Of a stretch of DNA of 64,000 nt, positions 33,449-41,694 are shown piece by piece (within the stretch, counting starts at the first letter, position 1; each line of letters opens with the position of its first letter). This DNA is from Candidatus Dormiibacter spiritus (GTDB lineage: Bacteria; Chloroflexota; Dormibacteria; Dormibacterales; Dormibacteraceae). Location: assembly GCA_003244185.1 (NCBI GenBank), contig QHBT01000008.1:42854-106853 (forward strand). The letters are read 5' to 3'. Position numbers and translations under genes: made by a program. Under the pieces are notes generated by a model, which was given only the letters and a program-made list of their open reading frames with translations, made no database searches and was not told where the DNA came from.

Positions 33449-34260
33449 GACGTTTTCCTCTGCCCTGCCTGCTTGCCGGACATGACCTGGTCGGCCAGCA
33501 GGCGGTAGGCGCGAGCACCATCGGAGTTCCCGGCGTAGGTCAGGATCGACGCTGCAGCGAGGGGCGACTCCGCGAAGCGGATGGAATCGCGAATTGCAAA
33601 GTCGTAGACCAAATCCCCGTAGTGGTCGCGCACCAACTGCAGCACCTCCTGCGAGTGCAGTGTGCGAGCTTTGTAGATGGTGGGCAGGATACCGGCGACG
33701 CGCAGCCGCGGGTTGAGCTTGGCCCGCACCCGGTCGACCGTCCGCTGCAGCTGCTGCATGCCCTTCATGCCGAAGTACTCGCACTGGAGGGGGATGATCA
33801 CGTCATCAGCGGCCACAAAGGCGTTGATGGTGATGAGGCTCAGGGCGGGCGGGCAGTCGATGACTATGTAGTCGTAGCGCCGCTGGACGGGAGCGAGCTT
33901 CTCCTTCAGAATGCCCTCTCGCCCGATCTCCTGCAGGAGCTGCGTTTCGGCGCCCGACAGTTCGATGTTGGAAGGCAGGTAGTGAAGCCCCGCCAGGGCA
34001 TTCTCGAGGACCACTTCGCTGAATCCCACCGAGGGATCGACGAGCAGCTCATAGACTGTCTTCTCCAGCTCGTCGGGCAGCTTGACACCCATGTTTATGG
34101 TCAGGTGCGCCTGCGGATCGAGGTCCACCAGAAGGACGCGCTGACCTTTCTCGGCGAGAGCGGCGCCGAGGTTCACCGCTGTGGTGGTCTTGCCAACCCC
34201 GCCTTTTTGGTTGGCTATAGCGATGGTGTGCGCCAAGGGGTGGTCCGAGTTTACTCGCAT
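33445..34260 (-). CDS. ParA/Soj-family ATPase
   Basis: 271 residues. Deviant Walker A KGGVGKTT with the signature Lys, Walker A' VLLVDLDPQAH, Walker B YIVIDCPPAL, and a C-terminal region with basic residues for DNA binding. These place it with chromosomal Soj/ParA ATPases that form dimers on DNA. No parB gene and no visible parS-like 16-bp palindrome are next to it; instead a 95-residue protein is coupled downstream. It could position a cargo other than the origin. The two bases ATGCGAG are repeated around the start, and the first ATG is chosen here. Confidence 0.9.
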   Translation of the reverse strand: MRVNSDHPLAHTIAIANQKGGVGKTTTAVNLGAALAEKGQRVLLVDLDPQAHLTINMGVKLPDELEKTVYELLVDPSVGFSEVVLENALAGLHYLPSNIELSGAETQLLQEIGREGILKEKLAPVQRRYDYIVIDCPPALSLITINAFVAADDVIIPLQCEYFGMKGMQQLQRTVDRVRAKLNPRLRVAGILPTIYKARTLHSQEVLQLVRDHYGDLVYDFAIRDSIRFAESPLAAASILTYAGNSDGARAYRLLADQVMSGKQAGQRKTS

Positions 34261-34340
34261 CTCGCATCACCGACCACTGCCGGCAATGGGGAGCGCGGCC
34301 GGCCGACGGCGGAGGTCCCGCGTCCACTTCCGGCTGTCGA

Positions 34341-34346
34341 TAAACT
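34341..34346 (+). promoter_or_regulatory. -10 element of the cvpA operon
   Basis: TAAACT ends eight bases before GTG 34355. The same hexamer lies eight bases before the gene at 57448 and ten before citrate synthase, suggesting a preferred -10 form. Confidence 0.45.
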
Positions 34347-34354
34347 CCGCGCCG

Positions 34355-35071
34355 GTGGTCTTAGACATCCTCTTCGCCGTCATCATCCTGGTGGCGGTGG
34401 TGATCGGCTACAAGAAGGGCCTGGTTCAGCCGCTCCTGGCCGAGGTGTTCTTCCTCGGCACAGCACTCTTCCTGCTCGGCAACGGGCAGGGCTTTGCCGG
34501 CCTCCTGGAGCGCGCCTTCCATCTGAATGGCTTCTTCCTCTTTGTGGTGGGGCTGGCGGTCACCATCTTCATGGGCTACCTGGGCGGTCGGTTGGGCGGC
34601 ATCATCCACCGCATGCCTGTTGTCCAGGGAGTCGACGGTTTGCTGGGCCTGGTGCTGCACGGCTTTGTAGCCATCCTCTTCTGCTACTTCCTGCTCTCAG
34701 CGCTGCTGGCCTTCAACAACGCTTTCCGGGCAACAGCGGGCGCGGCGGTGGTCACCTATGCCCAGGTGGAGTCGCTGAAGAGACAGCTCGCCGCCAACCC
34801 GATCACCGCCGCGCTGATGCCGACCGGCGATGTGCACAGGCTGGAGACGCAGGCGCAGAGGAATAGGAGCGCGCAGCTTTCTGAGACGCCGCTCCTGGGC
34901 CAGCTGCAGACGGTGAGTCACGACTTTCTCGAACCGCAGCTGACTGGCTCCAGGCTGGCGCCCCTGGTGCTGAGGATCGGCTCCAAGGTGCCGGTCCTCG
35001 GCCATGCGACGACGCGCGACCTGCCGACGCCGGCGCCTGTCGCCAGACCCAGCCCGACGCCCACGAAATAG
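34355..35071 (+). CDS. cvpA: CvpA-family membrane protein
   Basis: 238 residues from GTG 34355. Four hydrophobic helices (LDILFAVIILVAVVIGYKKG, FFLFVVGLAVTIFMGYLGG and others) match the CvpA/colicin V production family, first described near purF. The later part is a charged, soluble tail ending in a Pro/Thr-rich segment. The last base is the first base of the MFS start (TAGTG). CvpA function is not understood; some members have been linked to septal peptidoglycan or stress resistance. First gene of a coupled four-gene operon. Confidence 0.82.
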   Translation: MVLDILFAVIILVAVVIGYKKGLVQPLLAEVFFLGTALFLLGNGQGFAGLLERAFHLNGFFLFVVGLAVTIFMGYLGGRLGGIIHRMPVVQGVDGLLGLVLHGFVAILFCYFLLSALLAFNNAFRATAGAAVVTYAQVESLKRQLAANPITAALMPTGDVHRLETQAQRNRSAQLSETPLLGQLQTVSHDFLEPQLTGSRLAPLVLRIGSKVPVLGHATTRDLPTPAPVARPSPTPTK

Positions 35072-36438
35072 TGAGCGCGCCGCCCGCCGCTGCAGCGCCG
35101 GCTGTGCTCACGCTGGCTCCCGCGGCCAAGCTCTCGCGACCTCAATTCCTGGCGCTCGTCGCCTACTGGGTGGCGATCGGCTATCTCTGGCAGAGCCTGG
35201 GCACGCTGATCCTGCCGGATGTCGTCGAGCGCCTGGTCGGCAGCGCCGCCAAGGGCACTGGCCTCAGTGTGCTGGAGGGCATCGGGACGGTGATCGCGAT
35301 CGTCTGGCAGCCTGTCGCCGGCACCCTATCTGACCGCACGCACACGCGGTGGGGCAGGCGGCGACCCTATCTGGTGGGTGGCACAGCTGCCGACCTGCTC
35401 TTCCTGGTGGGAATCGCCCTGGCCGGCAGCTTCTGGCCCCTTGTCGTCGCCTACACGTTCTTGCAGTTCAGCTCCAACACAGCCCAGGGGCCCTACCAGG
35501 GGCTCGCTCCTGACATAGTTCCGGAAGAGCAGCGCGGCACGGCCAGCGGCTTCTACGGCCTCGCCAATCTGCTGGGCATCCTGAGCGGCACGGTGGGCGG
35601 CGGCCTGATCCTGGCAGCCGCCGGGCGGCCCGCAGCGGTCGCCAGCATCATGGCACTCCTGGCCCTGGGCTGCCTGGCGACGGTCTGGGGAGTGAAGGAG
35701 CCTGTCCGGCCCCTGCGGCCGGGTGGCGTCGGCCCGTTCCTGGGCGTGGTCAGGTCAACCTTCCTGACCCCACTCGCTCATCGCGACTTCCTCTGGCTCA
35801 TGGCTTCACGCCTGCTCATCCTGATGGGGGTGGTAGGGATCCAGAGCTTCGTCCTCTATTACTTCAGCGACACCTACTTCCACGGCTCGACGAGAGCAGC
35901 GACAGGAGCCACCACAGGTCTGGTCGGAGCTGTGATCCTGATCGCCGTGCTGGTCACCTGGCCGGCAGCGCGGCTCTCCGACCGCATAGGCCGCAAGCCG
36001 CTGATAGTTCTGGGCGGACTGCTGGCAGCCGCAGGCGTCTCAGTGCTCCTCTTCAGCGGCTACCGCTGGCTACCCGAGCAACTGCTCAACCGGCTGGCGG
36101 ACCTCCTCGCGCTGCCGCCTCTGGCCGCCCAGACCCTGCTCGCCGGGGTGCTGCTGGGCTTGGGCTTTGGCGCCTTCATGTCAGTCGACTGGGCGTACAT
36201 CACAGACGTGATTCCCATCGAGCACGCGGGCTTGTTCTTCGGCTTTTCCAACATCGCCACCGCCGGTTCCGGCGTGATCGCGCGCTTCGTAGCGGGCTTG
36301 CTGCTCGACCACTTCAACGCCCGCGGCGAGCTTCTGAATTTGCCAGGCGGCTATCCGGTGGTGTTCACGCTGCTGTTAGCCTGGATCCTGGTGGGCACAC
36401 TCTTCGTACTGCCGGTGCAGCGGGGGCACCACCCATGA
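35071..36438 (+). CDS. MFS transporter, sugar/GPH-SLC45-like
   Basis: 455 residues, 12 predicted helices. GTG start overlaps the cvpA stop. Helices 2-3 carry DRTHTRWGRRRPYLV, close to the SLC45/GPH-type R-x-G-R-R-x-P signature, and the second half has LSDRIGRKPLIVLGG (motif A). The SLC45 group moves sucrose and related sugars with protons, but this call is by signature only. Downstream gene overlaps by 4 bp (ATGA). Confidence 0.82.
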   Translation: MSAPPAAAAPAVLTLAPAAKLSRPQFLALVAYWVAIGYLWQSLGTLILPDVVERLVGSAAKGTGLSVLEGIGTVIAIVWQPVAGTLSDRTHTRWGRRRPYLVGGTAADLLFLVGIALAGSFWPLVVAYTFLQFSSNTAQGPYQGLAPDIVPEEQRGTASGFYGLANLLGILSGTVGGGLILAAAGRPAAVASIMALLALGCLATVWGVKEPVRPLRPGGVGPFLGVVRSTFLTPLAHRDFLWLMASRLLILMGVVGIQSFVLYYFSDTYFHGSTRAATGATTGLVGAVILIAVLVTWPAARLSDRIGRKPLIVLGGLLAAAGVSVLLFSGYRWLPEQLLNRLADLLALPPLAAQTLLAGVLLGLGFGAFMSVDWAYITDVIPIEHAGLFFGFSNIATAGSGVIARFVAGLLLDHFNARGELLNLPGGYPVVFTLLLAWILVGTLFVLPVQRGHHP

Positions 36439-37322
36439 CCTCCATGAACCTGGTGGGCCTGAAGGCCTGGGGAGGCATCCCGGAAGCTCCTCTGGAATCG
36501 GCCCGCATAGTGCTGGCCGGCCTTGCCTACGACGGCTCGGCTGTCTACCGGCGAGGCGCCGCCGAAGCGCCGGCCGCCATCCGCCGCCTGTCGCCTGTCA
36601 TGCCGGCGGTGGACGAGCGCGGCCGGGGTCTTGATCGGCTCAACATCTGTGACCTGGGTGACTTGAGCCTGGGCGATGCTGTCGAGACCGGCTGGCAGGC
36701 TGCCGCTGAACGTCTGGCGGCAGTCCCGAAGGACGCCTTCCTGACAGTCCTGGGCGGCGACCACTGCTGCGCAATCCCCATCCTGGCTGCTCAAGCCCGC
36801 CGCCACCCGGACCTGGCAGTGCTCTGGGTCGACGCTCATCCCGACCTCTGCGATGCCTCCCGAGGCGGTCGCTGGACCTGTGGCTGCGCGCTTCGGCGCG
36901 CTCTCGAGGTGGCCGGTTTGGAGCCCCGGCGCGTCGCCCTGGCCGGCTGCCGCGACATCGACGCTGATGAGCTGGAGTACGTGCGTGAGCAAGCGCTGGT
37001 GATGGTCCCGACAGTCGATTTCGCCAACGATTTCGCCGCCGCCAGCAAGCGAGTACTGGACGCCCTCGGGGACCGGCCTGTGCACGTGTCGCTGGACATC
37101 GACGTGCTCGACCCAGCGTATGCGCCGGGAACCGAGATCGCCTCCGCCGGCGGCTGGACCACGCGCCAGGTGCTGAACCTCCTGGCCGAGGCAAATCGGC
37201 GCTGCCGGCTCGTCGGCCTGGACATCTGCGAGATCTCGCCGAATCTCGATCACGCCGAAGTGACAGGTCTCGCGGCGCTCAAGGTTCTCTTCGAAACCTG
37301 GAGCGCGGTTGCGCACCGCTGA
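36435..37322 (+). CDS. Agmatinase/arginase-family (ureohydrolase) enzyme
   Basis: 295 residues. All six Mn ligands are placed: His in LGGDHCC, Asp/His/Asp in DAHPDLCD, and both Asp in SLDIDVLDPAYAPG. Two usual residues are changed to Cys: GGDHS reads GGDHC, and the S/N-H-G/A motif after the metal loop reads TCGCAL. So it is a ureohydrolase-fold enzyme (agmatine, arginine, guanidinobutyrate, guanidinopropionate, formiminoglutamate or another guanidine), with unclear substrate. Coupled to the FAD oxidoreductase gene (14-bp overlap). Confidence 0.85.
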   Translation: MTSMNLVGLKAWGGIPEAPLESARIVLAGLAYDGSAVYRRGAAEAPAAIRRLSPVMPAVDERGRGLDRLNICDLGDLSLGDAVETGWQAAAERLAAVPKDAFLTVLGGDHCCAIPILAAQARRHPDLAVLWVDAHPDLCDASRGGRWTCGCALRRALEVAGLEPRRVALAGCRDIDADELEYVREQALVMVPTVDFANDFAAASKRVLDALGDRPVHVSLDIDVLDPAYAPGTEIASAGGWTTRQVLNLLAEANRRCRLVGLDICEISPNLDHAEVTGLAALKVLFETWSAVAHR

Positions 37323-38451
37323 GATAGTCATCGCCGGCGGCGGCGTCGTCGGCTGCGCTCTGGCTTACCAGCTGGCTCGTCGGGGAGCCGACGTGCTCCT
37401 GCTGGAGCGCGGTCAGCTCGGGGCTGAGTCGACGGGCAAGTGTGCCGGCGGAGTGCGGCAGATGTTCTCGCACGCCGCCAACGTGCGTTTGCAGAAGGTC
37501 TCGCTGCGCCTGCTCCAGGAGTTCGAAGGGGAGACCGGCATGGACCCCGAGCTCCGCCAGGTGGGCTACCTGTTCGTGCTGACAGAGCCGGCGCAGGTAG
37601 CCGACCTCCGGGCCCAGCTGCGCCTCTGGCACGCCGAGGGGGTGACTGAAGCACGCTGGGTGGATCCGGAAGAGATCCAGCGGCTCTCTCCTGCTCTCAA
37701 CGTGGAGGACGTGCTGGGGGGTACTTTCTGTCCCAGCGACGGCCTGGCCAGCCCGGCAGGCGTGACCCAGGGCTATGTCTCAGCGGCCCGCCGGCTCGGC
37801 GCCAGGTTGGAGGAGGAAGTGGCCCTCACAGGTGTCAGCCACAACGGCGGCCGGGTGCGGCGGGTAGAGACGACCACGGGCCCCGTGGCCACAGAGAAGC
37901 TGCTCTGCTGCGCGGGCGCCTGGTCAGGCGAGGTGGGCCGGCTGGCGGGAGCCGAGGTGCCTGTGCTGCCCTACCGGCGGCACGTCTTTGTAACGGGTCC
38001 CTTTGCGGCGGTGGGAAGGCGCAATCCGATGACCATCGATCTCAGCACTGGCTTCTACTTCCACCCCGAAGGCGACGGAGTGCTCTTCGGCATGAGCGAT
38101 CGAGAGGAGCCGAGCAGCTTCCGACAGGAGGTCGACTGGGCCTGGCTGGAGCAGGTGGTGGCGGTGGCGGCACACAGGGCGCCGCCGCTGGCCGCCGCGG
38201 GCTTGAAGACGGCGTGGGCGGGGCTGTATGAGATGACGCCGGATCACCAACCGCTGCTCGGCCCGCACCCCGACCTGCAGGGCTTATGGTGCGCCTGTGG
38301 TTTCAGCGGCCACGGCTTCATGCAGGCGCCGGCGGTCGGCCTGGCGCTGGCCCAGATGATCACCGGCGAAGCGCCGGCTGTGGACCTCAGTGCCTTCTCG
38401 CCTGCTCGCTTTGCGGCGGGCAGGCTGGAGAGCGAGCGCAACGTCATCTGA
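37309..38451 (+). CDS. FAD-dependent amine/amino-acid oxidoreductase (DAO family)
   Basis: 380 residues. N-terminal FAD motif VIAGGGVVGCALAYQLARRGADVLLLE; then GAESTGKCAGGVRQMF, a loop common to sarcosine oxidase beta and glycine oxidase; C-terminal GLYEMTPDHQPLLGP and CGFSGHGFMQAPAVG are DAO family hallmarks. Start is probably TTG 37309, overlapping the previous gene. It is the last gene of the coupled operon cvpA-MFS-ureohydrolase-oxidase, so it may oxidise an amine or N-methyl amino acid that the ureohydrolase releases. Cytoplasmic, no signal peptide. Confidence 0.88.
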   Translation: MRTAEIVIAGGGVVGCALAYQLARRGADVLLLERGQLGAESTGKCAGGVRQMFSHAANVRLQKVSLRLLQEFEGETGMDPELRQVGYLFVLTEPAQVADLRAQLRLWHAEGVTEARWVDPEEIQRLSPALNVEDVLGGTFCPSDGLASPAGVTQGYVSAARRLGARLEEEVALTGVSHNGGRVRRVETTTGPVATEKLLCCAGAWSGEVGRLAGAEVPVLPYRRHVFVTGPFAAVGRRNPMTIDLSTGFYFHPEGDGVLFGMSDREEPSSFRQEVDWAWLEQVVAVAAHRAPPLAAAGLKTAWAGLYEMTPDHQPLLGPHPDLQGLWCACGFSGHGFMQAPAVGLALAQMITGEAPAVDLSAFSPARFAAGRLESERNVI

Positions 38452-38476
38452 CCAGCGGACCGTAACCGCGGGCAGG

Positions 38477-38701
38477 TTAGGTCGGGCGGAACACCACCAT
38501 GAGGGCGAGGATGCCGATTCCAGCCAGGATCAGCACCGTTCCGCAGCCGAGTGAGAAGACGGTGAAGACAGGACCACCCATGGCTGCGTAGGTGGCAGCG
38601 CTCTCCGCTTGCTGCCGCTGGCGGTTGATGGTCCCATACCACCACGCGACGCCAACCACTATCGCCATGACGCCGACCAGGCCGCCAAGCACAAGCCTCA
38701 T
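38477..38701 (-). CDS. Small two-helix membrane protein
   Basis: 74 residues. Two predicted helices (VLGGLVGVMAIVVGVAWWYG and FSLGCGTVLILAGIGILALM) separated by a polar, basic loop with QRQQAES. ATG 38701 follows GGGAGGAAG, a good ribosome site. Convergent with the oxidoreductase gene. No homology known to me. Confidence 0.65.
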   Translation of the reverse strand: MRLVLGGLVGVMAIVVGVAWWYGTINRQRQQAESAATYAAMGGPVFTVFSLGCGTVLILAGIGILALMVVFRPT

Positions 38702-38721
38702 GCTTCCTCCCAGTATCGCCC

Positions 38722-38740
38722 GCGGCGTCAGAGACGCCGC
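38722..38740. repeat. Perfect short hairpin in divergent promoter region
   Basis: GCGGCGTC (38722-38729), loop AGA, GACGCCGC (38733-38740). There is no T tract, so it is not a terminator; it lies between two divergent small genes and may be an operator or RNA structure. Confidence 0.5.
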
Positions 38741-38820
38741 CTGAGCAGGGTCGGCACGGGCCAGAGGCCAGAGCGTAAGATGTCGCTTCGAACCGGTTGG
38801 CGCTCAACAAAGGTGACTTC

Positions 38821-38955
38821 ATGACTGATCCAGTTACTGACAACCCGGACACACTTCCCGAGGAGCCGACCGAAACCCCTGAGCAAGAGGGCCAAGAGGG
38901 AACCGAGGAGAGCTTCCCCTCGAGCGATCCGTCTTCGACCACGCCTCTGGTCTGA
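38821..38955 (+). CDS. Acidic 44-residue protein with SFPSSDPSS motif
   Basis: ATG 38821 to TGA 38955, preceded by AAAGGTG six bases upstream. The sequence is Glu/Thr/Pro-rich and disordered, ending ESFPSSDPSSTTPL. The motif is close to the SFPASDPPS ending seen in many short acidic bacterial proteins of unknown function, which supports it being real. It lies immediately ahead of the ThpR-like gene on the same strand. Confidence 0.55.
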   Translation: MTDPVTDNPDTLPEEPTETPEQEGQEGTEESFPSSDPSSTTPLV

Positions 38956-39029
38956 GCGGGAGGCCGCTTCCCGCAGGCGGCGAGGGCGACGGCGAACAGC
39001 CGGTTGGACGTCTCCGCGCTTTCGTCGCC

Positions 39030-39596
39030 GTGCCAGTGCCGCCCGCCAGGGCGCTGGCCAGCTTCCTGGCTGCCGCCCGAGAGGCGATGCCAGGTTTTCG
39101 TTGGGTCGAGCCCCAAAAGCTGCACGTGACGCTGCGCTTCCTGGGTTACCTGGAGCAGACCATGGTGGCGCGCCTGGTGACGGAGCTCAGCCGAATACGA
39201 GCAGAACCGTTCGAGCTCGGCGTGAGCGGATTGGGGAAATTCGGCGGCTCGGGCTTGGCGCGGGTTGTGTGGCTGGGGGTGGGCCGCGGCGCTCAGCCGC
39301 TGATCGAACTGGCCGCTCAGGTGGAAGATGCCTGCCGGTTGGCCGGCTTGCCGCCTTCGGATCGTCAGTTCCGCGCCCACCTCACATTGGCGCGAGCGCG
39401 TGACCGGAGGGGCGCACAGCTGCCTGAGCTGCCGCCGGTCCCTGCCGTCGAACCCTGGCCGGTGCGAGAGGTAGTCCTCTTCCAAAGCCGGCCGGGTGCC
39501 TCCGGAGCAAACTACGTTCCCGTCTTCAGCCTGCCGCTCGGGGTCGCTCAGCCGAGGACGTCGCAGAGGGCTTCGACGGCGCCCGCGAAAGCGTGA
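39030..39596 (+). CDS. thpR: RNA 2',3'-cyclic phosphodiesterase / 2'-5' RNA ligase, ThpR-like
   Basis: 188 residues from GTG 39030. Both catalytic H-x-T-x motifs are present: HVTLRFLG and HLTLARAR. The family normally opens with a R-x-F-V-A-V strand; here RLRAFVAV is encoded in frame just upstream of GTG 39030, so translation probably begins earlier, but no in-frame ATG, GTG or TTG is present before the frame closes. A CTG at 38952, overlapping the previous gene's stop, is a candidate. The 3' end overlaps the convergent MocR gene by 49 bp. Role: tRNA or RNA end processing. Confidence 0.8.
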   Translation: MPVPPARALASFLAAAREAMPGFRWVEPQKLHVTLRFLGYLEQTMVARLVTELSRIRAEPFELGVSGLGKFGGSGLARVVWLGVGRGAQPLIELAAQVEDACRLAGLPPSDRQFRAHLTLARARDRRGAQLPELPPVPAVEPWPVREVVLFQSRPGASGANYVPVFSLPLGVAQPRTSQRASTAPAKA

Positions 39597-40957
39597 TCAG
39601 GTGGGGTCCCGTAACCAACCACGAGCGCGGCCGGGGCTTCAGGGTCCGGATCGTGGCGGAATTCAGCCAGACCCTGGACGGCCAGGCCTGCGCGGTGGGC
39701 GCGCGTCCGGATACCAGGCTCGTCTCGCCCACGCAGGCCGCTGCCCAGTGCCAGAACCGCGTGCAGGCCGGCAGCCATACCTGTCACGCTGACCCCCGGC
39801 GACCGCTCAGTCAGCCGGGCCACCAGTAGGTCGCGCCGCTGACGGTAGAGGAGCCTCGAGCGGCGAATGTGCCGGTCGTACGCACCTGACCGGATGAACT
39901 CTTCCATAGTCAGCTGCTCCAGCACGCCGGTGCGGGCACCGCTGGAACGCTTGCTTTCCACCAAGGCGTCGACCAGCTTAGACGGCGCCACCAGCCAGGC
40001 CAGGCTCAGCCCCGGTGCCAGGCTCTTGCTGGCTGTGCCCACGTAGGCGACAACGTCGGGAGCCAGGCTCTGGAGCGCACCGAGCGGCGGTCGGTCATAG
40101 CGGAACTCACCGTCGTAGTCGTCCTCCACGACCAGCCCGCCGCTGCCCCGCGCCCACTCCAGTGCTGCGACACGACGTTGCGCCGTCAGCGAGACACCGA
40201 GTGGAAATTGGTGGCCGGGGGTGAGCAGCACGGCGCCCGCGCCCAGGCCGCGGAGCTGATCGATGACTGCGCCTGAGCTGTCGATCGCCAGCGGCGGCGT
40301 GCGTACCCCGGCGGCGCGGATGATGTCCCTGTGCAGGCCGATTCCGTACGACTCGACGGCGAAGACTCTCGCGCCCTGGCCGTTCAAGGTGGTCGCCAGC
40401 AGGTGAAGCGCCTGCGCGAAACCTGAGCAGACGATGATCCTCTCGGCGGTCGTCCGCACCCCCCTCACCCGGGCTAGGTACTGAGCAAGCCTCTCGCGCA
40501 GCCGCAGCAGGCCTCTCGGATCTTGATAGCCGAACTCCTCATTGCGCGCCGCTGCCAGCGCCTTGCGGGCGGCCCCCAGCCAGAGGCTGCGGGGGAAGCT
40601 CGCCAAATCTGGGGTGCCGGGTAGAAGGTCGTAGGCGGAGCGCCTGCGCGCCGACGAGGGCCGGCTCACGCCGGCCGCCGGTTCCGCCGGCGTGGCGCGA
40701 TCCGCCACTCGAGTGCCGGAACCCTGGCGGGCACTGAGCCAGCCCTCGGCGATCAGCTGACCGTAGGCATCGGCCACTGTGTTTCGAGCCAGACCGAGCT
40801 CTTGAGCCAGCGCGCGGGAGGAGGGAAGGGCAGTCCCCGCGCCCAGACGGCCACTCCTGACAGCCTCACGGAGGGCCTGTTCCAGGCCTGCGCGCCGGCG
40901 CGTGCCGCGCAGCTCAAGGTAGAGGTCGGGAGCCAAAGTGGCCCATGTTTGCGGCAT
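39548..40957 (-). CDS. MocR/PdxR-type regulator (GntR DNA-binding plus aminotransferase fold)
   Basis: 469 residues. The N-terminal GntR winged helix (about 25-90: LPSSRALAQELGLARNTV, GSGTRV) is joined to a class I aminotransferase-like domain with the PLP Lys in GTASKSLAPGLSLAW. Such regulators sense PLP or an amino compound. It is divergent from the AhpD-like gene across 46 bp, with -10 elements for both directions, so it probably controls that gene and itself. A -10 TATAGT ends eight bases before ATG 40957. Confidence 0.9.
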   Translation of the reverse strand: MPQTWATLAPDLYLELRGTRRRAGLEQALREAVRSGRLGAGTALPSSRALAQELGLARNTVADAYGQLIAEGWLSARQGSGTRVADRATPAEPAAGVSRPSSARRRSAYDLLPGTPDLASFPRSLWLGAARKALAAARNEEFGYQDPRGLLRLRERLAQYLARVRGVRTTAERIIVCSGFAQALHLLATTLNGQGARVFAVESYGIGLHRDIIRAAGVRTPPLAIDSSGAVIDQLRGLGAGAVLLTPGHQFPLGVSLTAQRRVAALEWARGSGGLVVEDDYDGEFRYDRPPLGALQSLAPDVVAYVGTASKSLAPGLSLAWLVAPSKLVDALVESKRSSGARTGVLEQLTMEEFIRSGAYDRHIRRSRLLYRQRRDLLVARLTERSPGVSVTGMAAGLHAVLALGSGLRGRDEPGIRTRAHRAGLAVQGLAEFRHDPDPEAPAALVVGYGTPPDHAFAGAVEALCDVLG

Positions 40958-40965
40958 GGAATTTG

Positions 40966-40997
40966 ACTATATCTCTGGGCCGCCAACAGCCTAGGGT
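40966..40997. promoter_or_regulatory. Divergent promoters of mocR-like and ahpD-like genes
   Basis: Minus-strand -10 TATAGT (40971-40966) lies eight bases before ATG 40957. Plus-strand -10 TAGGGT (40992-40997) lies exactly six bases before ATG 41004. Both transcripts would be leaderless; the 20 bp between the two -10s is where the MocR-type protein would act. Confidence 0.5.
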
Positions 40998-41003
40998 GGA
41001 GAC

Positions 41004-41456
41004 ATGGCAAGCACAGAGACCAAACAACGGATTTCCATCAAGTCATTGGCGCCTCGCGTCTACAAGGCGGTGCTGGCTCTCGACGCGGTCGCGGGAGAGG
41101 GACTGGAGCCGCCTCTGAAGGAGCTGGTGCGAGTCCGCGCCTCTCAGCTCAACGGCTGCGTCTACTGCATCGACGCCCACAGCTCAGACGCTCGAAACGG
41201 GGGCGAGGCTGAGCAGCGCCTCTACGCGCTGCCGGCGTGGCGGGAGGCACCCTATTACACCGAGCGGGAGCGCGCGGCTCTTGAGCTCACTGACTCGATG
41301 ACGCGGCTCAGTGAGAGCCACGTGCCGGATGGCGTGTATCAGGGCGCGGCTAACCACTTCTCAGACGGGGACCTGGCTCAACTGATGAGCCTCATCCTGG
41401 CGATCAACGCCTGGAACCGCATAGGCGTTGCCACGCGGCTCCAGCCGGGTTCGTGA
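41004..41456 (+). CDS. AhpD-like / carboxymuconolactone decarboxylase family protein
   Basis: 150 residues. The active-site motif GCVYCIDAHSSDA has the C-x-x-C and downstream His that relay protons in AhpD-type alkylhydroperoxidases. LKELVRVRASQLNG is the usual preceding helix. It would reduce peroxides using a thiol partner, or act as a decarboxylase. ATG 41004 is supported by the leaderless -10. The divergent MocR-type neighbour suggests amine- or PLP-responsive expression. Confidence 0.9.
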   Translation: MASTETKQRISIKSLAPRVYKAVLALDAVAGEGLEPPLKELVRVRASQLNGCVYCIDAHSSDARNGGEAEQRLYALPAWREAPYYTERERAALELTDSMTRLSESHVPDGVYQGAANHFSDGDLAQLMSLILAINAWNRIGVATRLQPGS

Positions 41457-41549
41457 GGTCCGCCCAGCGGAAGACGAATCAGGAAGGAGACCACCGATCA
41501 CTGAAGACCCACAGTCGCCCCACCCTGCGCAACAGCCAACTGGAGCCAG

Positions 41550-41624
41550 GTGGAAAACGGCAAGATAACTGCCGTGCGCGTGACCTTCGACGCCCGGGCC
41601 CTGACTGCCGAGCCTACGAAATGA
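41550..41624 (+). pseudogene. C-terminal remnant of an NTF2-like gene
   Basis: The frame VENGKITAVRVTFDARAL up to TGA 41622-41624 reads like the last strands of an NTF2-like/SnoaL protein. It starts from no proper ribosome site, and an in-frame stop lies a few codons upstream, so only a fragment survives. Identification rests on about 20 residues and is tentative. Confidence 0.35.
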
Positions 41625-41694
41625 CTGTCCGGCGCGCGCCGCGAGGCCGCCCGGAGTGCCTTCGGCCGGCAACCGGCTCAGCGCAGGGGCCCAG

